A stretch of DNA of 64,000 nucleotides from Clonostachys chloroleuca (taxonomy: Eukaryota > Ascomycota > Sordariomycetes > Hypocreales > Bionectriaceae). The stretch is from NCBI GenBank assembly GCA_037952775.1, contig JBANAY010000003.1:34224001-34288000 (forward strand), in the 5' to 3' direction. Shown here piece after piece: positions 47,503 through 58,539 of this stretch (positions are counted from its first letter, which is position 1; every line of letters starts with the position of its first letter). The notes beneath the pieces were generated by a model, which searched no databases, was not told the origin of the DNA, and saw only the letters and a program-made list of their open reading frames with translations. The position numbers and the translations under genes are program-made.

Positions 47503-47622
47503 TGAAATTCAACACAATATCACAATAAATAACCTAGTACTGAATACAATATCAAGCTAAATACTATGGAATAGTTTATTATTCTCTTATTATTCTCTTC
47601 TTAATGTGTTTAGTTGAAAAAA
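47503..47622 (+). repeat. AT-rich tail repeat, copy 3 of 3
   Basis: The sequence attcaacacaatatcacaat, tatcaagctaaatactatgg and ttctcttattattctcttct matches copies 1 and 2. It follows the coiled-coil pseudogene by about 200 bp and is followed by aaaataaggtccctgt, as copy 2 is. Confidence 0.72.
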
Positions 47623-47689
47623 ATAAGGTCCCTGTCTCACGCGGAAAGAGCTTTGGTATACCATGTTTTATTCCAGCTACTTGGCTAGC

Positions 47690-48710
47690 TATAGTATTCT
47701 ATCCTTTGGGGATTTTTCTTCTTCTTTTTCTTTTCGAATTGCTCTTTGCTTAGTACTTTGGTAATTGGGAAATTTGGTTATGGCCAAGCTTGCAATGCAT
47801 TTTAGCTTAGATTCGTCTAAGACACATCTAGATTCACCGATTATGGAACAAGCTTTTATCTTCACCTTCTCTGCTAGCAACTTCGGTCCCAATGATATTA
47901 ACGTTTCTGTAACCCTTGGTCGTAATTGCAGAAATACAGCCAGGATAAGGATACTGAAGCCGTTCAAGGCTGTTTTACGGATCGTTTCCAAGAAGTATAA
48001 GTTAGGTCAGATGTCAACGCGACTCCATTTCAAGTTTACTCCAGCTTCATCTTCGTTTTCGCCTCTTTCCAACCTATACTCCGTTACTTCTTGTCTTATG
48101 CCTCATCGAATTCATCTGTACGGGCTGTGCGCTTGCCTCATTTCTATCAATAAACTCGTCGACCTCTTGGAATCAGGCAAATCTCTGTTGGTGGTGAAAA
48201 GTCTGACCAAGCCCTCAAGAGCATCAATTGCCTCGCCAATGACCGATTTCGCATGCTTCCAGAACGCAGTATCCTTGATTTCATCATTGACTTACGAAGT
48301 ATCGATCATAGCTAGATAAATGCGAACCTGATCACTATAGAACTCGAGTCAGTTGGCAACTCATGCCCTATATTCAACGGTCGCATCCTTGATGCTACTA
48401 GGACGCTTGTTCTACTTTGATGGAAGACTTCCAGTCAGCCTGTCGCGAAATATTGCCTGGGCTGGGATGAGTTTGAAGCAGCAATGGTAGAGGCGTCTTA
48501 TATTTTCAACTGTTCCTGTCCAATCTGTCGGAAGCCAGGACGCTATGGCCAAATAATTCTCGATGTTTCTTTTAAGGTATCTGCCAATTCTGGCGAAGTC
48601 AATGCCGGTGTTGCTCGAGAATGGAGCCCCATCCCTTAGATACATCTGAGGGGGGGGGCGAGCCTCCATTTCGAATTCCATTCTTTTAGATGCTATTCTA
48701 GTCACTGTAG
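47690..48710 (-). pseudogene. Degenerate minus-strand gene, helical product
   Basis: On the minus strand, broken frames read IGRYLKRNIENYLAIASWLP and IRRLYHCCFKLIPAQAIFRD (48,590-48,450), then YLAMIDTS and TAFWKHAKSVIGEAIDALEG (48,320-48,210), then LIEMRQAHSPY (48,140-48,110). The final segment 47,991-47,689 is open (100 aa). The amphipathic helical pattern suggests the remains of a real gene, but no domain can be named. It lies at the right edge of the repeat island. Confidence 0.35.
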
Positions 48711-49127
48711 GGCCTGGGATATATTGGTATTTATTCTAATAGGACCGAGGGAACACTATACCTTAATGTAAGTTGCATTTGATAGCGCATCCCTCGATGT
48801 TATGAAAATTCTTTTGCTTCACTCACTTATAGAAGATGCGGTGTTTTGAGACGGCAAGTAATTTAAAATACTGTGCGACTACCATCCATTGCGCTGTTGA
48901 GATGTTCAAGGAAAGACGAAGTCGTAACGGTCATGATGACATTTTATGGTCCCCCGAGGCCTGCAAGTGGAGAGCGCTGAAGAGGGAGCCATGAGCATCA
49001 ATCACTCTTCTCTCCTTCCAACATCTCCGCACCAAACCCAATCCCCATCCGCGCATTTAATGCACACTCTCTAAATTGAATATCCATACATCTGTTTTAT
49101 TCGACTGAATTTCCCCTTTTCAAACAT
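48711..49127. other. Intergenic region, promoter of the hydrate dehydratase gene
   Basis: This is the transition from repeat-derived DNA to single-copy sequence. CT-rich sequence near 49,000-49,120 is probably the leader. No other feature. Confidence 0.45.
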
Positions 49128-50380
49128 ATGCCCGCTGAGGCGTCCGCCCCCGAGATGTCAAACGCAACCAAGGCGATCCTCGGCAAGGTCCACAGGATGA
49201 TTCCGCCAATGCTCGAAAAGTTCCATAAAGGTACGCGACTTCTCCTTGAATATATTCTTTTACATTTATCCATATCTTACGATGAATAGGCCAGCTTGGA
49301 CGTGTGGCGGTTCTGGGGGAAGTGAAGACTACACCGGTGCGCCCTACTTCTCCGCCATGGCCAGCGCCAGGCTTGGCTGCGATATGGTAAGTTTTTGCCT
49401 AAATGATACAATAACACAGCCTATAATGATTGTGGTTATGGAGATGGCGGCTTCGAACTAAGTGTGCCCAGTCTCATGTCATCTGTACTCCGGGCGCCGC
49501 TGCGGTCATCAAGACCTACTCGCCCAATCTAATGGTCCATCCGCTCATGCGCCAGTCACCCCCCACAGCCTCATCGTCAGAAGGACCCAGGGATCCGGAG
49601 ACCGATCCCAATCATGTGGCTTCCCGTATCGTCGACATGATGCCCAGGCTCCATGTCCTCGTCATCGGACCAGGGCTGGGTCGAGATCCGCTGATGCAGG
49701 ATACTGTGGCCCTGGTAATCCAAGCTGCCAGATCCAAGAACCTGCCACTTGTCCTGGATGCCGACGCTCTCCTGGTTGTCCAAAAAGATCCTGGCCTGGT
49801 CAGTGGCTACACACAGGCCATACTTACACCCAACGTGGTCGAGTTTAAGCGCCTGTGTGATGCCTTGGGGGCCGACGTGACCGGCCAGGGAGGTGAGACG
49901 GCCAAAGTAGAGGCTCTCGCAAAGGCACTGCAAGGAGTGACCATCATAGAAAAGGGAGCAAGCGATTTTATCTCTGATGGGAAGAACACAATCAAAAACG
50001 ACATGGAGGGCGGCAAGAAGAGAAGCGGCGGGCAGGGCGATACTCTGACTGGATCTGTCGCCACGTTCCTGGCCTGGAGGAAGGCATATCTCGACGAGCT
50101 TTGGGATACAGGGAGCGAAAAGCTTAGTGAGAGCGAGATGATTCAGTTGGCTGCGTTTGGAGGAAGTGCCATTACTAGAGTGAGTCTCACAAGAACGAAA
50201 TGCAGCAGCCGACCAGCAGATTTGATATTTGACTGACCGCGCCTTCAGGAGAGCTCTCGTCTCGCCTTTTCCAAACGAGGTCGGAGTCTACAGGCAAGTG
50301 ACCTGACGGACGAGGTTCACAGTGCATTCATGAATTTGTTTGGCGAAATTGATGGTGAAGCAGGCGCTTCAAGGCTGTGA
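49128..50380 (+). CDS. ATP-dependent (S)-NAD(P)H-hydrate dehydratase, with a 1-nt frame break
   Basis: This is a metabolite-repair enzyme that reconverts hydrated NADH/NADPH at the expense of ATP (YjeF C-terminal/carbohydrate kinase-like fold, yeast YKL151C type). Exons are 49128-49230, 49290-49386, 49472-50179 and 50249-50380. Exon 2 starts in the expected frame ([10 protein letters not shown]) but switches at the five-G run 49,315-49,319, after which [20 protein letters not shown] is one frame over. A sixth G would restore it and give 346 aa. Later motifs are intact: [43 protein letters not shown], and the catalytic-loop type sequence [14 protein letters not shown]. There is no obvious presequence, so it is probably cytosolic. 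It is either a base-calling error or a very young pseudogene; the clean remainder favours an error. Confidence 0.85.
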
Positions 50381-53300
50381 TTCTCGGGCGGGGCCTTCAG
50401 TTGCCAGTCTCAGAACGGGATGAAAAGTGACGCTGTATCACGCCAGCTGTCCAGAATTTTAGAAACAAACTCCACCGACAGATGCACAACATTTGTTCTT
50501 CCGAGTCGCTTTTGAACTGAAGGGTCCAAGTGGGTGGCATTGGATCTAAGACAGATGAGCATTACAGTACGTATTGTTGAGTCTGCAAACAGCCTTATCA
50601 GAGTATTGAGGGTGTATGATGAATGCTGAAGAAATAATACACTAAATATTGTTCACATATATACGTTTATGTATCGTCAAATGCTACTTTATCATTCTAG
50701 TTATTATACAAAAGAGCCCATACATAAGCAACTTTCAATTTGATGTCTCACTTCTTCAGTCACCCAGTTGAGTCCTTCTGGCGGTGATAACTCCCCTTCC
50801 CATGCATATCTTGAGCAGAAGGGTCTGATCATGAAGCTGTCAGAGTGAAACCGGAGCCTTGGCCAACGGCCCTGGTACGACCCTGAAAACGAGGATCTCA
50901 GGTTTGTGGCACGGGGATAGAAAGCTCCGGGGTGCGTGAACGCTGAAAGGATTTAAGACAGCAAGTTGCAGTTCGGACAAACAGGTGGCTGCGCTTATTC
51001 CGATCTGTGAGTAACCCCCTTGTTGTAGATCACTCACTGCCTCTCCCCCATATCGAGTAATGGATTACCATCCGAGGTACCAAATGTGTATCTCATTCAT
51101 GTACATGGAGAAGCGATAGGATCTGGGCGGCCGCCTAACTGGGGTGGGGAGGAACAAGATGCATCTGAGTCAAGAAGAAAGGCTGGGGCCAGACATTTTA
51201 CCTGCCGTCAACGGAACTCAAGACACTGTTTTCTTGCTGGTGGGCTAGGATTTCCTTCCTATTAGGAGGAGCAAGCTAAGATCTGTTCATTTGCATGTGT
51301 AATTTCTCGTGGCATAGTCTAACGACTTATTGGAAAGCCACTAGGCTGATGACCAGAGATGGGAGAGCGCAAGGATTAACCGATGAGGTGAAGCCAGACT
51401 GTTGCTTTCGATGTATGTGTGTATGTCTAGGGGATTCCAGAACCGTTTGGAAAACATAAGCTGAGACAGAAGAACAGACGAGGCAGACTGAAGGAGACAG
51501 GCACATACGCATGTATGGCAGTCTGGAACAGGAGTAGAACCTGCACGTCTTGGCAGATCGATCGTTCGGGGTCTCCGTCAGGGGTCGCGACCGTTAGCAC
51601 GATGCGCCATGGACATCATCCCGCATAATATACACAATTCATTTAATTGGGATAGCGATAGCTGAAGAGAGTATACAGACACTATTGGTTGGGTAGAGGT
51701 GCTCAGGCGTTAGCGCTCAACGTCCGCGGCTGTCATTTGGCATCAAGACAAACGCCTTGATGGCTGTCTAGGATATCAAGCGCGTAATTTAAGCTTCCGG
51801 GTTTCTCTACACTCGAAGTTCTCTACTGATTCTTAAAACGACGCTGGGAGAGTTCGTAAAGGCAGGACAGCTATTGGTGTTGAGCGCGCACTCGTTTATC
51901 ACCAGAGTAGGAGTCTCCAAGCAAAGGGAGAGATGAATAAACAATACAATCGGAGGTTGGGCCTTCTGCATCATGAAAAATTTGCACAGACATCTTCGCG
52001 CAGCTGATTGTGGATATTACAGCCTCAGAGTATTTGTGATTTGAAATACTACTGATCAGTAGCCTATAGTACTTTGGTCTGGAAAAATTGACCAGTCTTC
52101 CGCTCATTTCTGTATGTTTCCGCATATGCAGGGTATGAAAATTGTGTGAGAAATCGACAACTTGTCACTCAGGTTTAGGGTTGGCAGAGATATGTGACGT
52201 GGACATCTCAAGATGAGACGACAGATTTTCATCACCTTGCCGGAAAACATGCTGGCCCGAGGTGCAACCACGGGCGTGATCTTCTCAGCAGTACTATATG
52301 GATTATTGGCAACTGGATGACATTGAGACCGAGATACTCGAAACATTAAGCTGCTTATTTTCGGGTGTGCAACTGGTATTATCAAAATATCAAGTGACAA
52401 TAATACACACATCAGAGAGGATACAGTATATGTTGTTGCTTCATTTCGGTTTATACGACCGAATATTTCTATTCATCATAGAAAGTGGTCTATTCATGGC
52501 CGCTCCTCCATTAGATGTCTCAGTTCTCCTGTCGCCCACTTAATTGGGTAGGCAAGGATAACAGCCTTGGGTGGTAACATACCGTCATGAATCATCTACC
52601 AGCCTTCCAAAGTACCTAAGTAAACTAGAAACATAAATATCAGCGAGCAAGATGAAGGAGAATGGTATGGTAGGGCGCAACACGTGCTGAGTTCGTGAGA
52701 CGCTCTATACTCGGACGAGCTCGCTGAGTTCATTCATGTAATGGCATGTGCGAAATACGGCATGAGCATAGCATAGTGACTTTTTCTTTTTCTTCAATTC
52801 ATATTCCATGGCGGACCACATACAAGTAAGGCTCTGCGTGGCCGAGGAGTGGACTGGGCCACTCTGGACATGGGCTCGGCTCAATGGTGGATCGTCACGG
52901 CGCCATAGGCCTGTGTACGTTTGTAACAAAAGGTCTCCTCGTCTCTAAGCCCCCCATTTGGCTACCGGGGATGTGATACGGTGGCGGACAGTGGCTTAAT
53001 GTCTTGCACATTTTGTGCCCCCCGTAGTGGCCGGCATCTGTACAATCAAGGTCCTAGCCCGAGGATGGGTTGAAAACGAAGCTAGAAAAATTATGCAAGG
53101 AAGCACCCAAAGTGCCGGAAGAACTCCTATTAGCCCAGCTGCTGGGAAGGGAGACTTCGCGTTGGCTGTGGGCGAAGTCTGGAGCCACGATGAGACCGTG
53201 ACCAAAGTTGTCTTTGCTTTTTTGGTCATGCTACCTGTGGGCTCCTCGCTTGCCACGCTTGCCACAAGCTGGGGTGGTTATGAACAGTTCACATGCTTGC

Positions 53301-56300
53301 TTTTCGTAAGCATACGAGCGAGACCTAAATTGAGAAGCCAGCTGGATCCTAGCGAATCCGAGGGCTTCGATCTCGGGAGCCTTTGGTGTGGTAAACGATA
53401 TCGACCAATGCACGTGGACTATATCAATTAGATCATCACGATACACAGGGCTCATTACCATCCACTAATGGCCCGTATCGAAAGAAAACAGGCTTGGTGG
53501 TGGACTGGTCAATAGCATCAGTGGCCGTCCTGTCGGTACCCATCTCCACATAACCATCGAAAAGGAAGAAGAAAGAGGAAACCAGTGAGAGAAGAAGACC
53601 TGTGCTGCGGCGATATGACTGATCGACTCAGCAATGCCTGCTCAGCTAGCAGAATGGGCAAGAAATTACGGTTAGAGAAGAGCAACAGCAGGTCAAAGCA
53701 CGAGAGGGAGGGGAGAAGCGGGGCGGCTCAGCTTGCCAAAATGTGAGTTCTCAGTTTTGATGGAGATGAATAGTGGTGTATGTTTGTAGATAGACACCAA
53801 CTGCATAGCAGAAGCCAAGCCATAGCCGTGATGCAAGCCAGATTACCGGGTAGGCAGGCCGTTTCCGCAGACTTTGAGGGCTGCGCGGAGGTGTTTGCCT
53901 CCATCCCACAATTGCACCACCGTCTTGATCCGTTGTTACCTGCAGCTCCCTTCCCTAGTACGCGACGCGGTGCCAAGTGAAGGGAGGGCTCAGGGAGGAC
54001 ATTGCGCATGCATTGCATTGGCGGTTGGAGCTAGAGACCCCATTCAATGGCGATCGATCCTTGGGCGTGGGGAATGTGTGAGGGTGAGGGGTTGTTGAGA
54101 GACGGTGCATATTGGTCGACGACGAGGGGGAAGCGAAGCAGAAGAAGCAAGGAGGGTTGGAAGAGCAGGCCAATGCCGGCTTTCGGGGTGGGAGCAAGTA
54201 TCGATACGCGGCGGATATATGCAGAGAAACGCTAATCTGGCTGCGCGGATCTCTCAATGCAGCTTAGATTGCGGCAACCAAGCAGGAAGCCGCCATGATG
54301 CTCAACGCTTGTAGCTTTGACCAGCACTCGATCTTGGCTGGTCCATGTTGTATGGGCTCTTCCGCGATACCGTTGATAATAGGTTTGAGCAGATTGGACG
54401 AGCGTTCCCCTGCTGAGGAGACATGATGGCACCTGAGGGGAATTATCTGTCTCTCTCCCTGGGGCCGTTGTTTTTCTTTCCTTTTCTTAGCTCTCTCCTA
54501 GGGCCCGTTACCTTTTTTTCTTTTTCCCACTTCCCCATGACGGACCGAGAGACAAGGACCCTGATTCTGACATTGATGGAGCGCCTTGTCTCGTAGGTGG
54601 TGGCGAAGCCATGGTGGCCAACGGAGGCGCTCTCTCTGAATCTGCTTTCCAGCGATCCGACGCCCACATGTAAACATGTAGGTGCAAGCAGAGAAGCAGC
54701 ATTTCTGCGTCGATCAAGGCGTCGGTAAGGGCGTCTGAACGAAGCCCCACCACCCCGGACCGTGCGCTCAGCTCTCAACATCAAGGCATCCTCCCATCTT
54801 CTCCACCGGCATGAACGAACATGTTCTAGGCTGGCCATCACCCTTGCCTCCCAGCTCTCCCTTTCTGTGTGTGTTTGCTGGCTGTTGCATGAGGTATTCA
54901 GCTGGTCCAGCCTGGGTGTGTGGATAGGTATGTTGTTTTGTCTCGGCTTTCGATCGGGAAATGTGTCTGTCTCAGCTCTGATAGGTGCCGGCTCAGATCT
55001 CCTAGGCGATGCAAAACACAAGTAGCTTCAGTAGCTCGCCGTGTGTGGAGAGGCCCAAGGAGGCATGGGCATGGGCATGGATGATGGCGGCGCCCGGACG
55101 CCTTTGTGTAGCCATCATTATGGGCAGAGCCACTTCACATGCCTCCTCCAACCGAGCAGCGGCCCCATGAGTACTTGGCCGCTACCTGAGCGTAATAGAC
55201 AGAACACCTGTGGTTCATAGCGGTAGATGCGTCACTGTTCCACATTGTACACGCAGGTCTGTCCGAATGTGATATCTGCCTGCCTGCCTTCTTTCCTACC
55301 TGAGATGCCTCGTACTGGATTTGGCTCCATGTTTCTCAACCACAGTGACAGGGAGAGACAGGCACTCCCTGTTTTAAAGACTCCCCGTTCCTCGTCTCAC
55401 CCAAGGCCTGAGTCGTCCATTTTCGAAGGATGCCAACCAGATATCTTCCACATCCTTGTAACCTGGTGGCTTGCCTCTCCCTGATTTCCCTTCCCTTGGC
55501 CCATCGACACCAACGCTCGTCTCTTGCAGCCTCTACACGTACTAGAAGGAACGACTCTGATCTGTGTCTTGTTGGGTGTTAGCCAACCTGGTTCTCTCAT
55601 CTCTGGATCAATTGAGAATCCCTCTAGCTGGATTCGAGAGGTAGAAGCAGAGTTCAGACAAACCTGCCCTGATTCACTGGCAGCTCACCTTTGCCTCACC
55701 TCTCCTCACCTCACCTCACCTTCATCGCACCTGCCTCTTATCAGGCCCGCCCCAGCCCCGTGCTCTTTCCCTTCATACCTCGACTTCGAAGGAAAAAGAA
55801 CAAGGAGGAAGGTGATACGAATTCTACCTACACTTTCTCCAATTCCAAGTAACCTTCCGGGCAATTCTTTATCTAGTATCCAAACAACCTGCAGCCACTG
55901 CCCTCGAAAAACAACCGAAACTGAACAACACGAAGGTTTTCTAACCAATTCCAACCTACGACGTCGACGATTCATTCAATTGAACTTGGAACTCGACACA
56001 GGCCCAAGATTTAGAGTCAATCCTCGCTGCACAGCAAGGGTTCCCTTCTGCGACAAACGAATACTGACCTCATCACGCCTCATTCTATGACTTCCGATTT
56101 AAGCTCTGAACCACAGAATTTTCTAAGAGCAAGAAAACTTGCGCTTATCTCAGATATCAACTGCAATTAAAATAAGTATTATTACGCCGGTGTTAGGCAG
56201 AGTGTGCCTTGAGCTTCGTGTGTATGCCAAACACAGACCGAACACTGCATCAGCAGTCTCTTTAATTACCTTGGTATACCAAGAAAACAGCAACACCTCT

Positions 56301-56405
56301 CAGTGACCGAGTCAGCAATCGCAGTCAGTACGTTACATCTAATTCTGACGCATATGCCTAGACCAAGATGAGGAACCATACTTACTCCACTCCCAGACCT
56401 TTACG
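50381..56405. other. 6-kb gene-poor region with tRNA-like sequence and long leader
   Basis: No gene could be supported. Items seen: a tRNA-like minus-strand stretch at about 51,530-51,625; a 138-aa frame at 53,015-53,431 without features; a diverged direct duplication of about 40 bp at 54,450-54,535; CACCT-type repeats at 55,686-55,722. The last 900 bases are CT-rich and could be the leader of the next gene; they contain an open frame 55,524-56,090 that may be a long upstream ORF. Confidence 0.45.
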
Positions 56406-57980
56406 ATGGCGAACGGGTTAGATAAACTTGAGAGATTCTTCTTTCATAAGCGAAAAGGCTTGGGGGCGTCAGTTACAGCCTCCACCGTACCCAGCAGTCC
56501 CACAAAGCAACATATGGACTTGCAGTTTCCCTCACCATCGTTCATTCGCCCCAAAACCTCACGTATGGCTGCTCGGGAGGAAGTGCGATATACCCCAGGA
56601 GCCAGGTTTCCAGCAACCAATGAAGCAGACTTCCCTCAGCGATATGGATCGATCGACAGCCGGAAGTCTCGTGCAACATCAACTTGCCATGAATGGCAAC
56701 TTGCTCGCCCCCGATCATCTTCACTTGATAGTGAGCGCTCGAGACGGATGTGCACCTTCGATGAATTTGGTTTCCCAAAACCTCCAATTCGACGTGGGCG
56801 TATTTCACCCTTCGAGTTGAATTCTAAACCGCTTCCCGAGGCACCCTCGAGGCCTGTTTCTGGGACATCATCCATATTGCATTTCCACATATCTCCAAAC
56901 CGGACTGACACGCCTCCATCTTCCGATATTGAAACAGAATGTTCCTCGCTGGGACGGCCAATCTCTTCAAACCCTGCGGCCTATACTTACAAGTCTCTTC
57001 CAACACCAGAGTCTTCCCCCGAGATTGGTCCTCTACCGGATTGGGAACTTCTCAACAACCAGACCATCGACATCCTTAATCAAGACTTGTGTGACGATAT
57101 CCAACGGAAATTAGGAGAGTCAATGACCAACCCTACAACAGCTTCTATCTCTCACCCTGACCAAACTGAGGGATCAGAGATCTCTCCCAATTCTTCTTTT
57201 TCGAACGCATCTCTCCAAGAGCCAGAAGTTTGTGACTTTTTCACACTCAGCGATGAAAATGTCGCCGAGTCATATGCTGAAGAGTCTTTGTTCTCCGATG
57301 ATGCACGTCGGTCTTATGCCTCGATTACCTTGGCACCTTCAGTTTTGTCGTTGCCTTTGCGAGATCCACCATTGTTGACCTTGGAGCAGCCTTCAACAAG
57401 CCGCCCAGCCAGGGTTGCTGCATTTGAGGCGGCCCGCATTGCCAGCAGATACAAGTTCGACATGCTCTACGTCGTAAATCTGTGGCCCGAGAATACAGCC
57501 TCGCCTTCCCCCCGTGATTCATACCCTATTGAGGGCATGACAGGGAGACTTCTGGTTGCGTACGGTTTGCATCACAGCCCCTCACCATTTCAAATCTCGT
57601 CTGAAGTCCACACGAAGATTCTACAGTCTCCAGGATGGATGGAGTATCGAGATGAACAAGCTGAGAACGACTTTGCATGCGCCTATGCTTATACATTTTA
57701 CCCCCGTTCCGCCGGAGATAAACGCGGTTCAGGCTCGTCTCTTTCCACTCAATCAAGCACAGCAACCTTAGTCGACCGTGGGATTGTTTTCGCCGCTTTC
57801 CGCAAGAAGGACACTCAAAACTCAACACATTACCCAACTCTTGACGAACTTGCCTATCTCGGGCGAGACGTGGAAACGATGATACAGGTGCTCATCGATA
57901 TTCACAACACCCGCCAGATGCGGCAGGCACCCTCACAGCAGGAATACTCGGATGAAACAGGTCCTATGCCAGTTTTGTGA
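56406..57980 (+). CDS. Conserved-looking fungal protein with GAF-like C-terminal domain, 524 aa
   Basis: This is a single-exon frame beginning MANGLDKLERFFFHKRKGLG. The first about 330 residues are serine- and proline-rich and disordered, with many SP/TP sites. The last about 190 residues look folded: FEAARIASRYKFDMLYVVNLWP, then RLLVAYGLHHSP, then FACAYAYTFYP and DRGIVFAAFRKK. These alternate strands and helices in the manner of a GAF domain; that match is by eye only. The end (VETMIQVLIDIHNTRQ) is helical. There is no signal peptide, membrane segment or intron. Proteins of this layout occur in Pezizomycotina without known function, and I do not assign one. The frame length and codon regularity make the gene itself secure. 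Confidence 0.75.
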   Translation: MANGLDKLERFFFHKRKGLGASVTASTVPSSPTKQHMDLQFPSPSFIRPKTSRMAAREEVRYTPGARFPATNEADFPQRYGSIDSRKSRATSTCHEWQLARPRSSSLDSERSRRMCTFDEFGFPKPPIRRGRISPFELNSKPLPEAPSRPVSGTSSILHFHISPNRTDTPPSSDIETECSSLGRPISSNPAAYTYKSLPTPESSPEIGPLPDWELLNNQTIDILNQDLCDDIQRKLGESMTNPTTASISHPDQTEGSEISPNSSFSNASLQEPEVCDFFTLSDENVAESYAEESLFSDDARRSYASITLAPSVLSLPLRDPPLLTLEQPSTSRPARVAAFEAARIASRYKFDMLYVVNLWPENTASPSPRDSYPIEGMTGRLLVAYGLHHSPSPFQISSEVHTKILQSPGWMEYRDEQAENDFACAYAYTFYPRSAGDKRGSGSSLSTQSSTATLVDRGIVFAAFRKKDTQNSTHYPTLDELAYLGRDVETMIQVLIDIHNTRQMRQAPSQQEYSDETGPMPVL

Positions 57981-58539
57981 ACTAATACGGAGATCGCTGG
58001 TCCATTGCCTCTTCAGCAAAGAAGACCTGTTCTAAATTGGCATAATCTTATGGGGAGGACATTTGTCTCGAATTAACAAGGCGTAATGGGAGGAACACGA
58101 ATGACTTACGACGTATTATACCCTCAGGGGCGGCTCAATCTGATTTTTTTCTATTTTATTCTGTTAATTTTTAACAACATCCGGACGGCAGCATGTGGTT
58201 TTCAGTTTTGTGGCAAGTGGATTAGTTAGGTCTTTTCGCTTAACCAGGAAATAAATATGTTTATTGCAAACGGTCAACACGCTCGCGATAGCTCTTCAAT
58301 CTAGCAGGAAGATGGTTCTACCACTGTTCACGGGGCCTTACAGATATCCCACTTCAACTTGCACCTGCAATCTTCAATCAGTGAATGCGAGCATGTACAT
58401 GTTCTGAAAGAGTTTTTTTTAAACTTCTTTTTCATTATTATTCGCCACTAAGACTAGATCAACCCTGATAACATTACATGTGGGTATTTCTTTTCTTAAT
58501 GTTAAGCATTCATGGCTCCCGAAGCTTCTATTTACAAAC
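57981..58539. other. Convergent intergenic region
   Basis: AT-rich sequence with T runs (58,145-58,170; 58,413-58,440) lies between two convergent stop codons and is consistent with polyadenylation regions. Nothing else was seen. Confidence 0.5.

Noticed and set aside
38200..48800. Starship-type giant element
   Set aside because: No DUF3435 tyrosine recombinase (captain) or other typical Starship cargo was recognised in this window.
53015..53431. 138-aa plus-strand open frame
   Set aside because: No domain, no splice context and ordinary chance-ORF composition.
54443..55021. 192-aa minus-strand open frame
   Set aside because: Arginine-rich chance frame across the diverged duplication, without domain or splice support.
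55524..56090. 188-aa open frame upstream of the GAF-like gene
   Set aside because: CT-rich leader composition with compositional residues; more likely an upstream ORF in a transcript leader than a protein gene.
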